From NCBI GenBank assembly GCA_017394565.1, contig JAFPXW010000143.1, forward strand, positions 1 to 15,526: 15,526 nucleotides of DNA. The letters are read 5' to 3'. The notes below the pieces were generated by a model. That model did no database searches and had not been told where the DNA came from. It was given only the letters and a program-made list of their open reading frames with translations. Positions 6,358 through 14,608 of this stretch are shown here, in pieces. Position 1 is the stretch's first letter, and each line of letters begins with the position of its first letter. Origin of the DNA: Oscillospiraceae bacterium. Lineage in GTDB: Bacteria; Bacillota; Clostridia; Oscillospirales; Ruminococcaceae. Position numbers and translations under genes: made by a program.

Positions 6358-8331
6358 TTACTTAGAGCGCTTTTTCTTTTCTGCCTCGTCTGCCTTCTGT
6401 TCAGCAAGCTTGGCAATGGAAACCTGACGCTGTTTCTTCGGTACCTCGCGTTGGAGATACAGCACCGACAGGGCCGGAAGCGTCAGCGATACGCACTGGT
6501 CAAAACCGTGCATTCCGTGCTGAATGGTTTCATAGGTCTGCTTGGCAGCACCGTCGCCGCCGAATTCCTTGGCATCCGTGCTGAACAGCAGCTCGTACTT
6601 GCCCTCGAACGGCACACCGATCTTGTAATCCTCGCGTGTCACGGGAACGAAATTGCAAACAGCAATGACTTCCGTTCCGTCGTCTGCGATGCGCCGGAAC
6701 GCGATGACGCTCTGCTTGTAGTCGTCGTGAGAGATCCACGAGAAGCCGCTCCACGAGTCGTCATTATCCCAGAGAGCCGGCGTTTTCAGATACAGATGGT
6801 TCAGTGCCGCAACGAAATCCTGCGTCTGGCGGTGTTCATTCTGCCCAAGCAGCTCCCAGTCAAGCTGTTCCTTGTAGTTCCATTCGTTGCGCTGTGCAAA
6901 TTCCTGTCCCATAAAGAGCATCTTCTTGCCCGGATGTGCCATCATATACGCCAGGAATGCGCGGTACGAGGAGAACTTGTCCTTCTCGTAGCCCGGCATC
7001 TTGTTGATCATGGAGCATTTCCCGTAGACGATCTCATCGTGGGAGATCGGGAGAATGTAGTTCTCCGAGAAGCAGTAGAAGAACGAGAATGTCAGCTTAT
7101 CATGATTGAAAGCGCGATAGATCGGATCAAGGGACATATACTGGAGCATATCGTTCATCCAGCCCATGTTCCACTTGAAATTGAAGCCCAGTCCGCCGAT
7201 GTCGGTCGGCTTGGTGACCAGCGGCCACGCGGTGGACTCCTCAGCGATCATCAGGACATCCGGATGCTTCGCGAAAACGGCTTCATTCAGGTGGCGGAAA
7301 AACTCCACGGCTTCGAGATTCTCGTTGCCGCCGTTGATGTTGGCCGTCCATTCGCCGTCGCGTCTGTCGTAGTCAAGATACAGCATGGAAGCCACTGCAT
7401 CCACGCGCAGACCATCGAGGTGAAATTCGGAGATCCAGTAGTTGGCGCTGGAGATCAGGAACGAGCAGACCTCGCCTCTGCCGTAGTCAAAGACGCGCGT
7501 ACCCCAGCTCTTGTGCTCACGCTTCTTGGGATCTGTGTATTCGTAGCAGCAGGTGCCGTCGAATTCGTACAGGCCATGTGCATCCTTCGGGAAGTGGGCC
7601 GGTACCCAGTCAAGGATGACGCCGATGCCTGCCTGATGGAACAGGTCGATCATTTCGCGGAACTGATCCGGCGTACCGAAGCGAGAAGTCGGTGCGAAAT
7701 AGCCTGTCACCTGATAGCCCCACGAGCCGCCGTAAGGATACTCTGTCAGCGGCATGAACTCGATGTGCGTGTAGCCCATCTTCTGCATATACGGAACCAT
7801 GTCCTTGGCAAAGGAAACATAGTCCGGCGTGGTGCCGTCGGGATTGTGCTTCCACGACTCGAAATGCACCTCGTAAATGTTCATGGGGCGCTTGTAAACC
7901 ACCTGTTCCTGCTTCTGGTCGAACCATTTCTGATCCTTCCACTTGTAATCACTTTCGTAGATTTTGGAAGCAGTTGCAGGCGGTGTTTCAAAATGCGTTG
8001 CATAGGGATCGGATTTCATCAGAAATTCGCCCTTCTGTGTCTCGATGCTGTACTTGTAGGCATCGTACTGCTTGAGCCCCTCGACCGTGGCTTCCCAGAC
8101 ACCGTCCGCGATCAGCTCCATGGGATTTGCACTGCGGCTCCATTCGTTGAAATCACCAACGACGGAAACGCTGACTGCATTGGGAGCCCAGACACGGAAA
8201 CGGTGGAGTTTTTTACCATTTTCTGTGATAGAGTGTGCGCCGAAAAATTTATAGCCCTCGCTGTTCTTGCCCTGGTAGAACAGATACAGCGGAAAATCAT
8301 TCGGATTGTTATTCTTGGTAGAAGTTGTCAT
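6358..8331 (-). CDS. glgB: 1,4-alpha-glucan branching enzyme (GH13)
   Basis: This enzyme cuts alpha-1,4 chains and rejoins them as alpha-1,6 branches in glycogen. The 657-residue protein has a CBM48 domain (about 30-110), then the GH13 barrel with [10 protein letters not shown], the nucleophile Asp311 in GLRVDAV, the acid/base Glu364 in IAEES and Asp432 in ISHDE. A C-terminal beta domain and a Lys-rich tail follow. It lacks the extra N-terminal module of the longer E. coli enzyme. I chose ATG 8331 because a G-rich ribosome site lies 5 bases upstream and a promoter just beyond. A longer frame from 8412 would run back through the promoter. It is the first gene of the glg operon. Confidence 0.97.
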   Translation of the reverse strand: MTTSTKNNNPNDFPLYLFYQGKNSEGYKFFGAHSITENGKKLHRFRVWAPNAVSVSVVGDFNEWSRSANPMELIADGVWEATVEGLKQYDAYKYSIETQKGEFLMKSDPYATHFETPPATASKIYESDYKWKDQKWFDQKQEQVVYKRPMNIYEVHFESWKHNPDGTTPDYVSFAKDMVPYMQKMGYTHIEFMPLTEYPYGGSWGYQVTGYFAPTSRFGTPDQFREMIDLFHQAGIGVILDWVPAHFPKDAHGLYEFDGTCCYEYTDPKKREHKSWGTRVFDYGRGEVCSFLISSANYWISEFHLDGLRVDAVASMLYLDYDRRDGEWTANINGGNENLEAVEFFRHLNEAVFAKHPDVLMIAEESTAWPLVTKPTDIGGLGFNFKWNMGWMNDMLQYMSLDPIYRAFNHDKLTFSFFYCFSENYILPISHDEIVYGKCSMINKMPGYEKDKFSSYRAFLAYMMAHPGKKMLFMGQEFAQRNEWNYKEQLDWELLGQNEHRQTQDFVAALNHLYLKTPALWDNDDSWSGFSWISHDDYKQSVIAFRRIADDGTEVIAVCNFVPVTREDYKIGVPFEGKYELLFSTDAKEFGGDGAAKQTYETIQHGMHGFDQCVSLTLPALSVLYLQREVPKKQRQVSIAKLAEQKADEAEKKKRSK

Positions 8332-8336
8332 AGCTT

Positions 8337-8343
8337 CCCCCCC
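8337..8343 (-). promoter_or_regulatory. Ribosome binding site made of seven G
   Basis: The ribosome site of glgB is an unbroken run of seven G on the - strand, 5 bases before ATG 8331. It decides the start. Homopolymer runs of this length can slip in replication, which would change the spacing. Confidence 0.8.
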
Positions 8344-8353
8344 TTTTAATACT

Positions 8354-8382
8354 ATTTTATCAGAAAACAAGCCATCTTTCAA
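8354..8382 (-). promoter_or_regulatory. Sigma-A-like promoter of the glg operon
   Basis: On the - strand TTGAAA (8382-8377, 5 of 6) and TAAAAT (8359-8354, 5 of 6) are separated by exactly 17 bases. TGA forms an extended -10. Transcription would begin near 8347, giving a leader of only about 16 bases that is mostly ribosome site. No riboswitch or attenuator fits in that space, so control must act at the promoter or inside the operon. Confidence 0.8.
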
Positions 8383-8451
8383 GTCTTTTCCAAAAGCGTA
8401 GAAAAAATTCATATGTTATGATAATTCTGGCTATTGAATATTGTTAAACTT

Positions 8452-10746
8452 TCACAAAATTTTCACAGGTGCCGGTGCATTCTCCACGCATGAAACGGTT
8501 TCGGGCTTGTCGCTTTTTGTGGATTCTGTCCGAAAACGAGAGGTCACCCTTGCGGCGATCACTGTCACGTCATCCCGCGACTGCCCGCCATGGAATACCG
8601 CACACTTGGCGCTGGCAGCTTCCGTGATCTTTTCCGGTGCTGCCCCTTCCCGGAGAAGGGCACTGATGTACGGATACTCCGCCTCTCCGATGCCGTCGGA
8701 CAGCATCACGACCGCATCGCCGACAAAGGCGGAGGTCCGCTTCTGCGAAGGCAGTGCATCCGTCACGATCCCGACCGGAAAGCTCATAGAGCTGATGCGC
8801 TGCACCTTTCCGGCATGGCAAAATAATGTCGCCGCCGCGCCGGACTTGTAGAGTGATAATTCGCCGCAGTCGGCATGAAAATGCAGGACATCCAGCGTTG
8901 CGAAATTCTCGGTGCTGGTCTCTGTCATCAGCATCGAATTGACCAGACGGATCGCTGTCGGGACGCGCATCCCGCTTTCGACCATGCGGCGGAATGTACG
9001 CACCGCGATCCTCGACGCCAGCGAGGCTGCACTGCCGCTGCCCATACCGTCGGACAGCACCAGATACTGGTCGCCTGCGGCATCTGTGAATGCATCGCTG
9101 TGGTCGCCGCATCGCTCATAATCCGGTGCATTTTCACTGTGCATCGCCCATTCCAGCTTGTATGGCGGCAGCTGGTAAAAGCAGACGCGGGTGCCATTGG
9201 TCTCCGTTTCCATCTGCACCGCGGCAAGCTCGACACTCAGGTATTTTTCCAGCAGGGACTGCACGGAGGACACCGGAAAATCGGCTTGTTTTGTGAACAG
9301 CTCTGCCGTCAGCCGTCCCGTTTTCAGCGAGCAGACCTGGACATGATCTGCCTGTGCGGCGCACTGCCTTAGGATCCGCAGCATTCCGTCCGTTTGAGGA
9401 CGCAGAAACGACTCCGGACGGTCATTCGCCAGATCAGACGTCACTTCCTCCAGGATCCGCAGATGCTCCAGCGTGACCTGACGGCTTTGCAGCATATGGA
9501 CACGCTGCATCTGCGCCAGGGCGCTGCGGCTGGCCTGTTCCGCGCAGATCTCAAGCAGGCTTGTCCGGCGGATGCAGCCGTCCAGGGATTCCGGTATGAT
9601 GCCGCGTCCATGGGTATGCATCAGCTCGCGGATCGCATCTGCGGTCTGGGACGCACGCTGCGCCCAGCAGAATTTCTGGTTCTTGCAGCCGGTGCAAAGC
9701 CGGCTTCTCACCTGCATCGCCGCATCCTCCGGCGGTACGATCGTCAGGCGATGCATGACTTCGGCGGTTTCCGCGCAAAGTCCGCGGATCGCATCAGACA
9801 GTGTATGTTCGCGCCGGAGGTTTGTCCTGCGTGTCTCCGGCTGTTCGATTGTGAGGAAGCGGTGCAGATCCACACCGGAGAGTAGTGCGTAGATCCCACA
9901 GGAAAATGCAAGCTCCGTCAGGCAGCGGATGAGTTCCGTACTGCTGTCCAGCACGGCTGCACTGACGCCCTGCAGGATGAAAAAGACGGGGATCAGCAAG
10001 GGATTTGGCAGATTCGCACAAAACCCCGCCATCATCGCTGTCACCGGCAGGAACAGCACCGGCGTGCCGAGCCGGACGCTGCACAGTGTGACGCCGCACG
10101 CCGTCAGCGCTCCCATCAGCGTGCCGCCTGTGTGCCGGAGCTGCTTGGCAAAGAGCAGCGTCAGACTTGTGCCGATGATGCGCCCCAGATTACAAAACGG
10201 CGTATCCACGCTGCAAAGCGCCGTCACGCACAGCAAGTAACACAGCGCAAATGTAAAGGTCTTCCCTGCGTGCAGAACGATCCGGCGGCTTTCACGCAGG
10301 CATTCTGCGCCGTCTGCCAGAAAGTAGGCCGCAACCCCGGTCATCACGGATTCAAACAGGTACAGCGGCAACCGCCCGCCGGCAGACTCAAACAGCAGAT
10401 CCAGCACCACGCCTGCCAGCACGCAGCAGAATGTCGTCATGCAGGCAAACATATGCGGCCGGAACCGCTCGCGGAACAGCACGCGCAGACACGTCACCAG
10501 CACCAGACTTCCCAGCAGGAAGTGCATCTCCGGCGGAGCGCCCTGCACGCCGAAGCTCAAAAGCGCCCCCAACAGAACGCTCATCGCGTTCACGGGCGAA
10601 ATGATCCCCGCCAGCGCTGCCGCTAACGGGGATGTCACGCCGCTGATCGTTCCTGCGGACAACAGGAACCCTCCGCACAGGGATGCTGCTGCGGCAGCCG
10701 GGATCCGCAGCATTCCGGCACGGCGGTGCAGGTTAGATTTGTTCAT
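8452..10746 (-). CDS. spoIIE: Stage II sporulation protein E, PP2C-type phosphatase
   Basis: SpoIIE dephosphorylates the anti-anti-sigma factor SpoIIAA and so activates sigma-F in the forespore. It also associates with the division septum. The 764-residue protein has a multi-helix membrane region (about 15-295) and a middle region carrying CxxC-x5-CW (about 351-361). The C-terminal PP2C domain has LSDGMGSG (about 564-571), MLSDGIGEAE and SRDDVTVIA with the metal-binding Asp residues. B. subtilis SpoIIE is somewhat longer (827). Two ATGs lie 6 bases apart. I prefer 10746, with AAGGAG 8 bases upstream, over 10752, where the spacing would be 2. It has its own Spo0A-like promoter and lies between rsmA and the glg operon. 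Its presence indicates a sporulating lineage. Confidence 0.95.
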   Translation of the reverse strand: MNKSNLHRRAGMLRIPAAAAASLCGGFLLSAGTISGVTSPLAAALAGIISPVNAMSVLLGALLSFGVQGAPPEMHFLLGSLVLVTCLRVLFRERFRPHMFACMTTFCCVLAGVVLDLLFESAGGRLPLYLFESVMTGVAAYFLADGAECLRESRRIVLHAGKTFTFALCYLLCVTALCSVDTPFCNLGRIIGTSLTLLFAKQLRHTGGTLMGALTACGVTLCSVRLGTPVLFLPVTAMMAGFCANLPNPLLIPVFFILQGVSAAVLDSSTELIRCLTELAFSCGIYALLSGVDLHRFLTIEQPETRRTNLRREHTLSDAIRGLCAETAEVMHRLTIVPPEDAAMQVRSRLCTGCKNQKFCWAQRASQTADAIRELMHTHGRGIIPESLDGCIRRTSLLEICAEQASRSALAQMQRVHMLQSRQVTLEHLRILEEVTSDLANDRPESFLRPQTDGMLRILRQCAAQADHVQVCSLKTGRLTAELFTKQADFPVSSVQSLLEKYLSVELAAVQMETETNGTRVCFYQLPPYKLEWAMHSENAPDYERCGDHSDAFTDAAGDQYLVLSDGMGSGSAASLASRIAVRTFRRMVESGMRVPTAIRLVNSMLMTETSTENFATLDVLHFHADCGELSLYKSGAAATLFCHAGKVQRISSMSFPVGIVTDALPSQKRTSAFVGDAVVMLSDGIGEAEYPYISALLREGAAPEKITEAASAKCAVFHGGQSRDDVTVIAARVTSRFRTESTKSDKPETVSCVENAPAPVKIL

Positions 10747-10792
10747 GTTCATCTCTCCTTATCACGTAGTAGAATATGCAATGTGTACTACT

Positions 10793-10826
10793 ATTATACC
10801 GGAGAGAGGCTGAGAGGTTTGTCAAA
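10793..10826 (-). promoter_or_regulatory. spoIIE promoter with Spo0A box
   Basis: On the - strand a perfect TTGACA (10825-10820) and perfect TATAAT (10798-10793) are 21 bases apart, too far for an unaided sigma-A promoter. TTTGTCAAA on the + strand (10818-10826) fits the Spo0A box consensus TTTGTCRAA at all nine positions and covers the -35. Known biology: Spo0A-P activates the B. subtilis spoIIE and spoIIG promoters, which have the same overlong 21-22 base spacing. The match is seen directly; the regulation is inferred. Confidence 0.85.
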
Positions 10827-10850
10827 ACGCCTTGGGTTTTTCGGCGTTTT
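10824..10850 (-). terminator. Possible weak terminator hairpin after rsmA
   Basis: An 8-base stem (10843-10850 with 10824-10831) with an 11-base loop begins at the rsmA stop codon on the - strand. Its 3' arm ends in TTTT, but G follows, so the T-run is short. The arm overlaps the -35 and Spo0A box of spoIIE. On the + strand the same hairpin is followed by T, but no + strand gene is there to terminate. Confidence 0.4.
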
Positions 10851-11758
10851 TACAGAGAGGGTGTGCTATTTCCTGCGGACTGCGCGTTTTCCGGACTTTT
10901 TGCAAATGTAGAGAGACTTTTGGTCAGTGCAGCGATCTGTTCCATCGTCAGAGCTTCCATACGGACAGAAGGCTTCAGCCCGGCAGCTTCAAAGGCCTGA
11001 GCGATCTCCCCCTTCGGGATGCCCAGATGACCAGCCAGCACGCCGCCAAGCTGCTTGCGTCTCTGCGAGAAACCGGCTTTTACGATGCGGAAAAACAGCT
11101 TATCATCCGTGATCTGCCAAGGACGCTCCTTGTGCAGTGTGATGCGGATGACCGCGGAATCGACGTTCGGTGCCGGCATGAAGCTGCCGCGCGATACGTC
11201 AAACAGCTTTTCCGCCTTCCCATAGTAAGCCACTGCGACCGAAACCGCACCGCTTTCGCGCGAACCGATCGGTGCGCACAGGCGCTGTGCAGCTTCCTTC
11301 TGGACCATGACCGTGATGGTCTCGATCGGAAGCTCCTCCTCCAGCAGCCGCATGATGAGGGGGGATGTGATGTAGTACGGGAGATTGGCACAGACCGCAA
11401 CGTGCAAGCCGGCAAACTCCTCCCGGATCAGGGTTGCCAGATCATATTTCATCGCATCTCCGTGGAAAATGCGGATATTATCAAACTCGGAGAGTGTTTC
11501 GTCCAAAATCGGGAACAGCCGCTGGTCGAGCTCAACCGCACAGACCTTATCCGCACGCAGGACAAGCTCCTTCGTCAGCGTCCCGACGCCTGTTCCGATC
11601 TCCAGCACGCCCCAGCCGGGCGCAGCATTGCCCATCTCCGCGATCCGCGGACAAACACTCGGGTTGATCAGGAAGTTCTGCCCGAGCGCCTTGGAAAACG
11701 AAAACCCGTGACGCTCCAGGATCTCCCTGACATAGGCGATATCAGTAAGTTCGCTCAT
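10850..11758 (-). CDS. rsmA: 16S rRNA (adenine1518-N6/1519-N6)-dimethyltransferase
   Basis: RsmA (KsgA) dimethylates two adjacent adenines in the 3' terminal helix of 16S rRNA during small-subunit maturation, using S-adenosylmethionine. The 302-residue protein shows GQNFL (26-30), the SAM-binding EIGTGVGTLT (53-62), the catalytic NLPYY (125-129) and FSQRRKQL in the C-terminal helical domain. It ends with a loose polar tail (about the last 18 residues). AGGAGG lies 6 bases before the start. The ATG overlaps the stop of the upstream flavoprotein gene by 4 bases (ATGA), suggesting translational coupling. It is the last gene of the trmL-to-rsmA unit. Confidence 0.96.
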   Translation of the reverse strand: MSELTDIAYVREILERHGFSFSKALGQNFLINPSVCPRIAEMGNAAPGWGVLEIGTGVGTLTKELVLRADKVCAVELDQRLFPILDETLSEFDNIRIFHGDAMKYDLATLIREEFAGLHVAVCANLPYYITSPLIMRLLEEELPIETITVMVQKEAAQRLCAPIGSRESGAVSVAVAYYGKAEKLFDVSRGSFMPAPNVDSAVIRITLHKERPWQITDDKLFFRIVKAGFSQRRKQLGGVLAGHLGIPKGEIAQAFEAAGLKPSVRMEALTMEQIAALTKSLSTFAKSPENAQSAGNSTPSL

Positions 11759-13356
11759 ACAGTGCCTCCTGACTTTAAGATGACTGCTTCGGCACAGCGG
11801 ATGCCGTCCACAGCCGCGGATGTGATGCCGCCTGCATAGCCGGCGCCCTCACCGCACGGGAATATCCCCGCAATGCCGCTGCTGGAAAGATCCTCCCCGC
11901 GCACCATGCGCACCGGAGAAGAGCTGCGTGCTTCGATCCCCGTGAGGATCGCGTCGGGATCCGCAAAACCGCGCAGACGCTTGTCCATTTCCGGAATGCC
12001 GATGCGCAGCGTGTCGCAGATAAATTCCGGCAGATAGGCATCCGGCGACGCAAAAGCCGTCCCCGGCGTGTAGGTCGGACGCACCTTGCCGAATTCTGTG
12101 GAAACGCGCTTTTTCAGGAAATCCCCGACACGGATGACCGGCGCGTGGTAACAGCTGCCGCCTGCGCGGAAGGCTTTTTCCTCGATCTCACGCTGCAAGA
12201 ACATTCCTGCCAGCGGATGCTCACTTCCGAAATCCTGCGGTGTCACACCGACAAGCAGGGCGCTGTTGGCATTCCTGCCATCACGGGCAAAATTGCTCAT
12301 CCCGTTCACACAAAGCCTTCCTGCCTCTGAGGCCGCAGCCACGACCTCACCGCCGGGGCACATACAGAACGTGTACAGGCTGCGCCCATTTTTCAGGTGA
12401 ACGGCAAGCTTGTAGTCCGCGGCACCGAGCGCCGGATGATCCCAGAATTTCCCATACAGCGCACGGTTCATCTGCTCCTGCAAATGCTCGATGCGCACGC
12501 CCATGGCAAACGGCTTCTGGACGAGCAGCATCCCTTGTGCATGAAGCTTTTCGAGTGTATCCCGGGCGCTGTGACCAAGCGCAAAAATAGCGTTTTTGCA
12601 AGGAATTTCGAACGTTTTCCCATCCTGCACATACGTCAGCGCTCGCAAGATGCCGTCCTCCTGCGCAAAACCGGTCATCCGCGCACCAAAGCGGATCTCG
12701 CCGCCCATGCGTTCGATCAGACCACGCAGATTTTTCACGGTAGAGGTCAGCCGATCCGTGCCGATATGCGGTTTGGCCTGCCAGAGGATCTCATCGGGCG
12801 CACCGCACTGCACAAAAGTTTCCAGAACAAACCGGATTCGCGGATCCTTGATGCCGGTGTTCAGCTTGCCGTCGGAAAATGTGCCGGCACCGCCTTCACC
12901 GAACTGAATGTTGCTCTCGGTGTCAAGGATTCCATTCACACGAAAATTCGCCACGTCCGCCATTCGCTCATCAACCGGCTTTCCGCGCTCCAGAACGATC
13001 GGGCGCAGACCAGCCTTTGCAAGAACATATGCCGCAAACATCCCGGCCGGCCCGAAGCCGACGATCACCGGACGTTCAGGAGAACGGCAGATGCGGACGC
13101 GATAGGGCTTGTCGATTTCCTGCGTAATATCGCGATCCTTGCGGGTTGCAGCAAGGATGCGTTTCTCACCGTCACAATGCACGTCAAGCGTCGCCAGAAA
13201 ACTGATGGCATCACGTTTTCTCGCGTCGATCGAACGTTTGCGCAGCCTGACAGACTTGATCTGTGAGAACGGGATGTGCAGCTTTCTGCCAGCCAGCCGC
13301 ATGAGGGTGTCCTCGGTATACTCGAGGGGAAGGCGGACATTCTGAATACGGATCAT
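11755..13356 (-). CDS. FAD-dependent dehydrogenase, COG2509-like
   Basis: This 533-residue protein has a small N-terminal domain (about 1-90, ferredoxin-like in this family) and then a classical dinucleotide site IVGFGPAG (98-105) followed by VLERG. The signature NIQFGEGGAGTFSDGKL is characteristic of the uncharacterised FAD-dependent dehydrogenases of COG2509, and a C-terminal segment reads FPCGEGAGYAGGI. ATG 13356 is chosen because AAAGGAG lies 6 bases upstream and MIRIQNVRLPL looks like a family start; the open frame extends further to 13509 without such support. It is 34 bases downstream of the BaiN-type gene and overlaps rsmA by 4 bases. Substrate and role are unknown; cytoplasmic, since no signal peptide is seen. 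Confidence 0.9.
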   Translation of the reverse strand: MIRIQNVRLPLEYTEDTLMRLAGRKLHIPFSQIKSVRLRKRSIDARKRDAISFLATLDVHCDGEKRILAATRKDRDITQEIDKPYRVRICRSPERPVIVGFGPAGMFAAYVLAKAGLRPIVLERGKPVDERMADVANFRVNGILDTESNIQFGEGGAGTFSDGKLNTGIKDPRIRFVLETFVQCGAPDEILWQAKPHIGTDRLTSTVKNLRGLIERMGGEIRFGARMTGFAQEDGILRALTYVQDGKTFEIPCKNAIFALGHSARDTLEKLHAQGMLLVQKPFAMGVRIEHLQEQMNRALYGKFWDHPALGAADYKLAVHLKNGRSLYTFCMCPGGEVVAAASEAGRLCVNGMSNFARDGRNANSALLVGVTPQDFGSEHPLAGMFLQREIEEKAFRAGGSCYHAPVIRVGDFLKKRVSTEFGKVRPTYTPGTAFASPDAYLPEFICDTLRIGIPEMDKRLRGFADPDAILTGIEARSSSPVRMVRGEDLSSSGIAGIFPCGEGAGYAGGITSAAVDGIRCAEAVILKSGGTV

Positions 13357-13390
13357 GTGTCGCTCCTTTCGGAATTCAAACGATATATGG

Positions 13391-14608
13391 TCATTTTTTG
13401 CAAAGCTGTTCTGCAATTGCCGTAGCGGCAGCTGCACCGCTTGCCCACGCCCAGTGAAGGTGATAGCCGCCGCAATTCGCGTGAACATCGCAGGCTTCAC
13501 CTGTGACAAACAGCCCCTTGTGCGCCTTCACCTGCAAATTTGCATCGAGCGCGTTTCCTGGAATGCCACCGCGCGTGGACTGTGCCTGCTCAAAACCTGC
13601 TAACCCACGCACCGGGAAATGCAGGCTGCGGATCTGTGCTGCCAGCATTTGGATCTGCCTGTAATCCATATCAGAAATCACGAAATCCGCTGGAATATGA
13701 CGATTTTTCAAAGCAAGACGTGCGATCGGTTTCGGCAGCAGGCCACTGAGCATCTCCTCACTCGTCATGCCAAAGCGTGTGCCCTGCAGCGTACAGAGGA
13801 TGCTTTCGAGGTCGATCCCGAGGTCTGCTACAGGATTGAACAGAAAATAGTGATCCGAAAATCGACGGATGTCGATCATCCCTGACAGGTTGAAAACGCA
13901 GATGCCGGAAAGGGCTTTTTCTGTGAACTGCACCTCACCGATTTCCGTGCGAATTGCTTCGTCACGGTCATAGAGCGTAATCTCGCCCTTGACACGCAGT
14001 CCCTTCAGAGGCCGAAGGATCTTCTCGTCGGACAGCACCGGGCAAAGATTCGGAGTAGGTGAAACCACCGGAATATCGAGCTTTTTCAGCAAATCCCACG
14101 CGCTGCCGTCTGTGCCAAGCTTTGGCGCTGCATATCCGCCGGTGGAGAAAATGACAAATGGTGCAGCGTAATCGACATCCGTCGTTCTTGCGTGCCACTG
14201 TCCTTTCGCAAAACATAATTCGGTGATTTCGGTGTCACAGATCTCCTCGATCCCGTCCTCACGCATCCGCAGGCGAAACGCATCGAGAACCGAAGTTGCC
14301 GCCATGCTGTATGGGTACATTCTGCCGGCGCTGTCGGTACGGGTATAGAGGCCGAGATTCTCAAAAAACGACTTAACATCGCCGAATTTTTCCAGAACAG
14401 GTGTCACATCTACACTTCCGCGAAAATCTTCGGGTTCGATTCTCTCATGGCTGAGGTTGCACCTGCCGTTTCCGGTCGCAAGGATCTTTTTTCCGACGCG
14501 CGAAAGCCTTTCTAGGACGGCAATTTTCTCGATACCAAGGGCTTTTGCGGTCACAGCCGCAGCCAGTCCCGACGCACCGCCGCCGATGATCAGCAGGTCA
14601 AACACCAT
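13391..14608 (-). CDS. BaiN/YhiN (HI0933)-family flavoprotein
   Basis: This 405-residue FAD-binding protein begins MVFDLLIIGGGASG (dinucleotide site 9-14). It carries the family signature GKKILATGNGRCNLS shortly after. Near the end is GEACDVHANCGGYHLHWAWASG, the second FAD-binding motif of the COG2081/HI0933 group. Members are annotated variously as aminoacetone oxidase-like or NAD(P)/FAD-dependent oxidoreductases; most have no proven substrate. I chose ATG 14608, which has a G-rich ribosome site 8 bases upstream and overlaps the end of the hydrolase gene by 11 bases. The open frame reaches 14713 but those extra residues do not resemble the family. I give no gene symbol because the bile-acid role of BaiN cannot be assumed. 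Confidence 0.92.
   Translation of the reverse strand: MVFDLLIIGGGASGLAAAVTAKALGIEKIAVLERLSRVGKKILATGNGRCNLSHERIEPEDFRGSVDVTPVLEKFGDVKSFFENLGLYTRTDSAGRMYPYSMAATSVLDAFRLRMREDGIEEICDTEITELCFAKGQWHARTTDVDYAAPFVIFSTGGYAAPKLGTDGSAWDLLKKLDIPVVSPTPNLCPVLSDEKILRPLKGLRVKGEITLYDRDEAIRTEIGEVQFTEKALSGICVFNLSGMIDIRRFSDHYFLFNPVADLGIDLESILCTLQGTRFGMTSEEMLSGLLPKPIARLALKNRHIPADFVISDMDYRQIQMLAAQIRSLHFPVRGLAGFEQAQSTRGGIPGNALDANLQVKAHKGLFVTGEACDVHANCGGYHLHWAWASGAAAATAIAEQLCKK

Noticed and set aside
2569..8349. Long + strand open frames (377 to 632 residues) lying opposite glgA, glgD, glgC and glgB
   Set aside because: They mirror the real genes almost end to end, lack ribosome sites and protein-family motifs, and are explained by codon bias of the strongly coding opposite strand.
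8332..8412. 27-residue N-terminal extension of GlgB from an ATG at 8412
   Set aside because: It would translate through the promoter at 8354-8382. The ribosome site and family-like N-terminus both support 8331.
13357..13509. 51-residue extension of the FAD dehydrogenase
   Set aside because: It overlaps the end of the BaiN-type gene, lacks a ribosome site and does not look like the family; AAAGGAG marks 13356.
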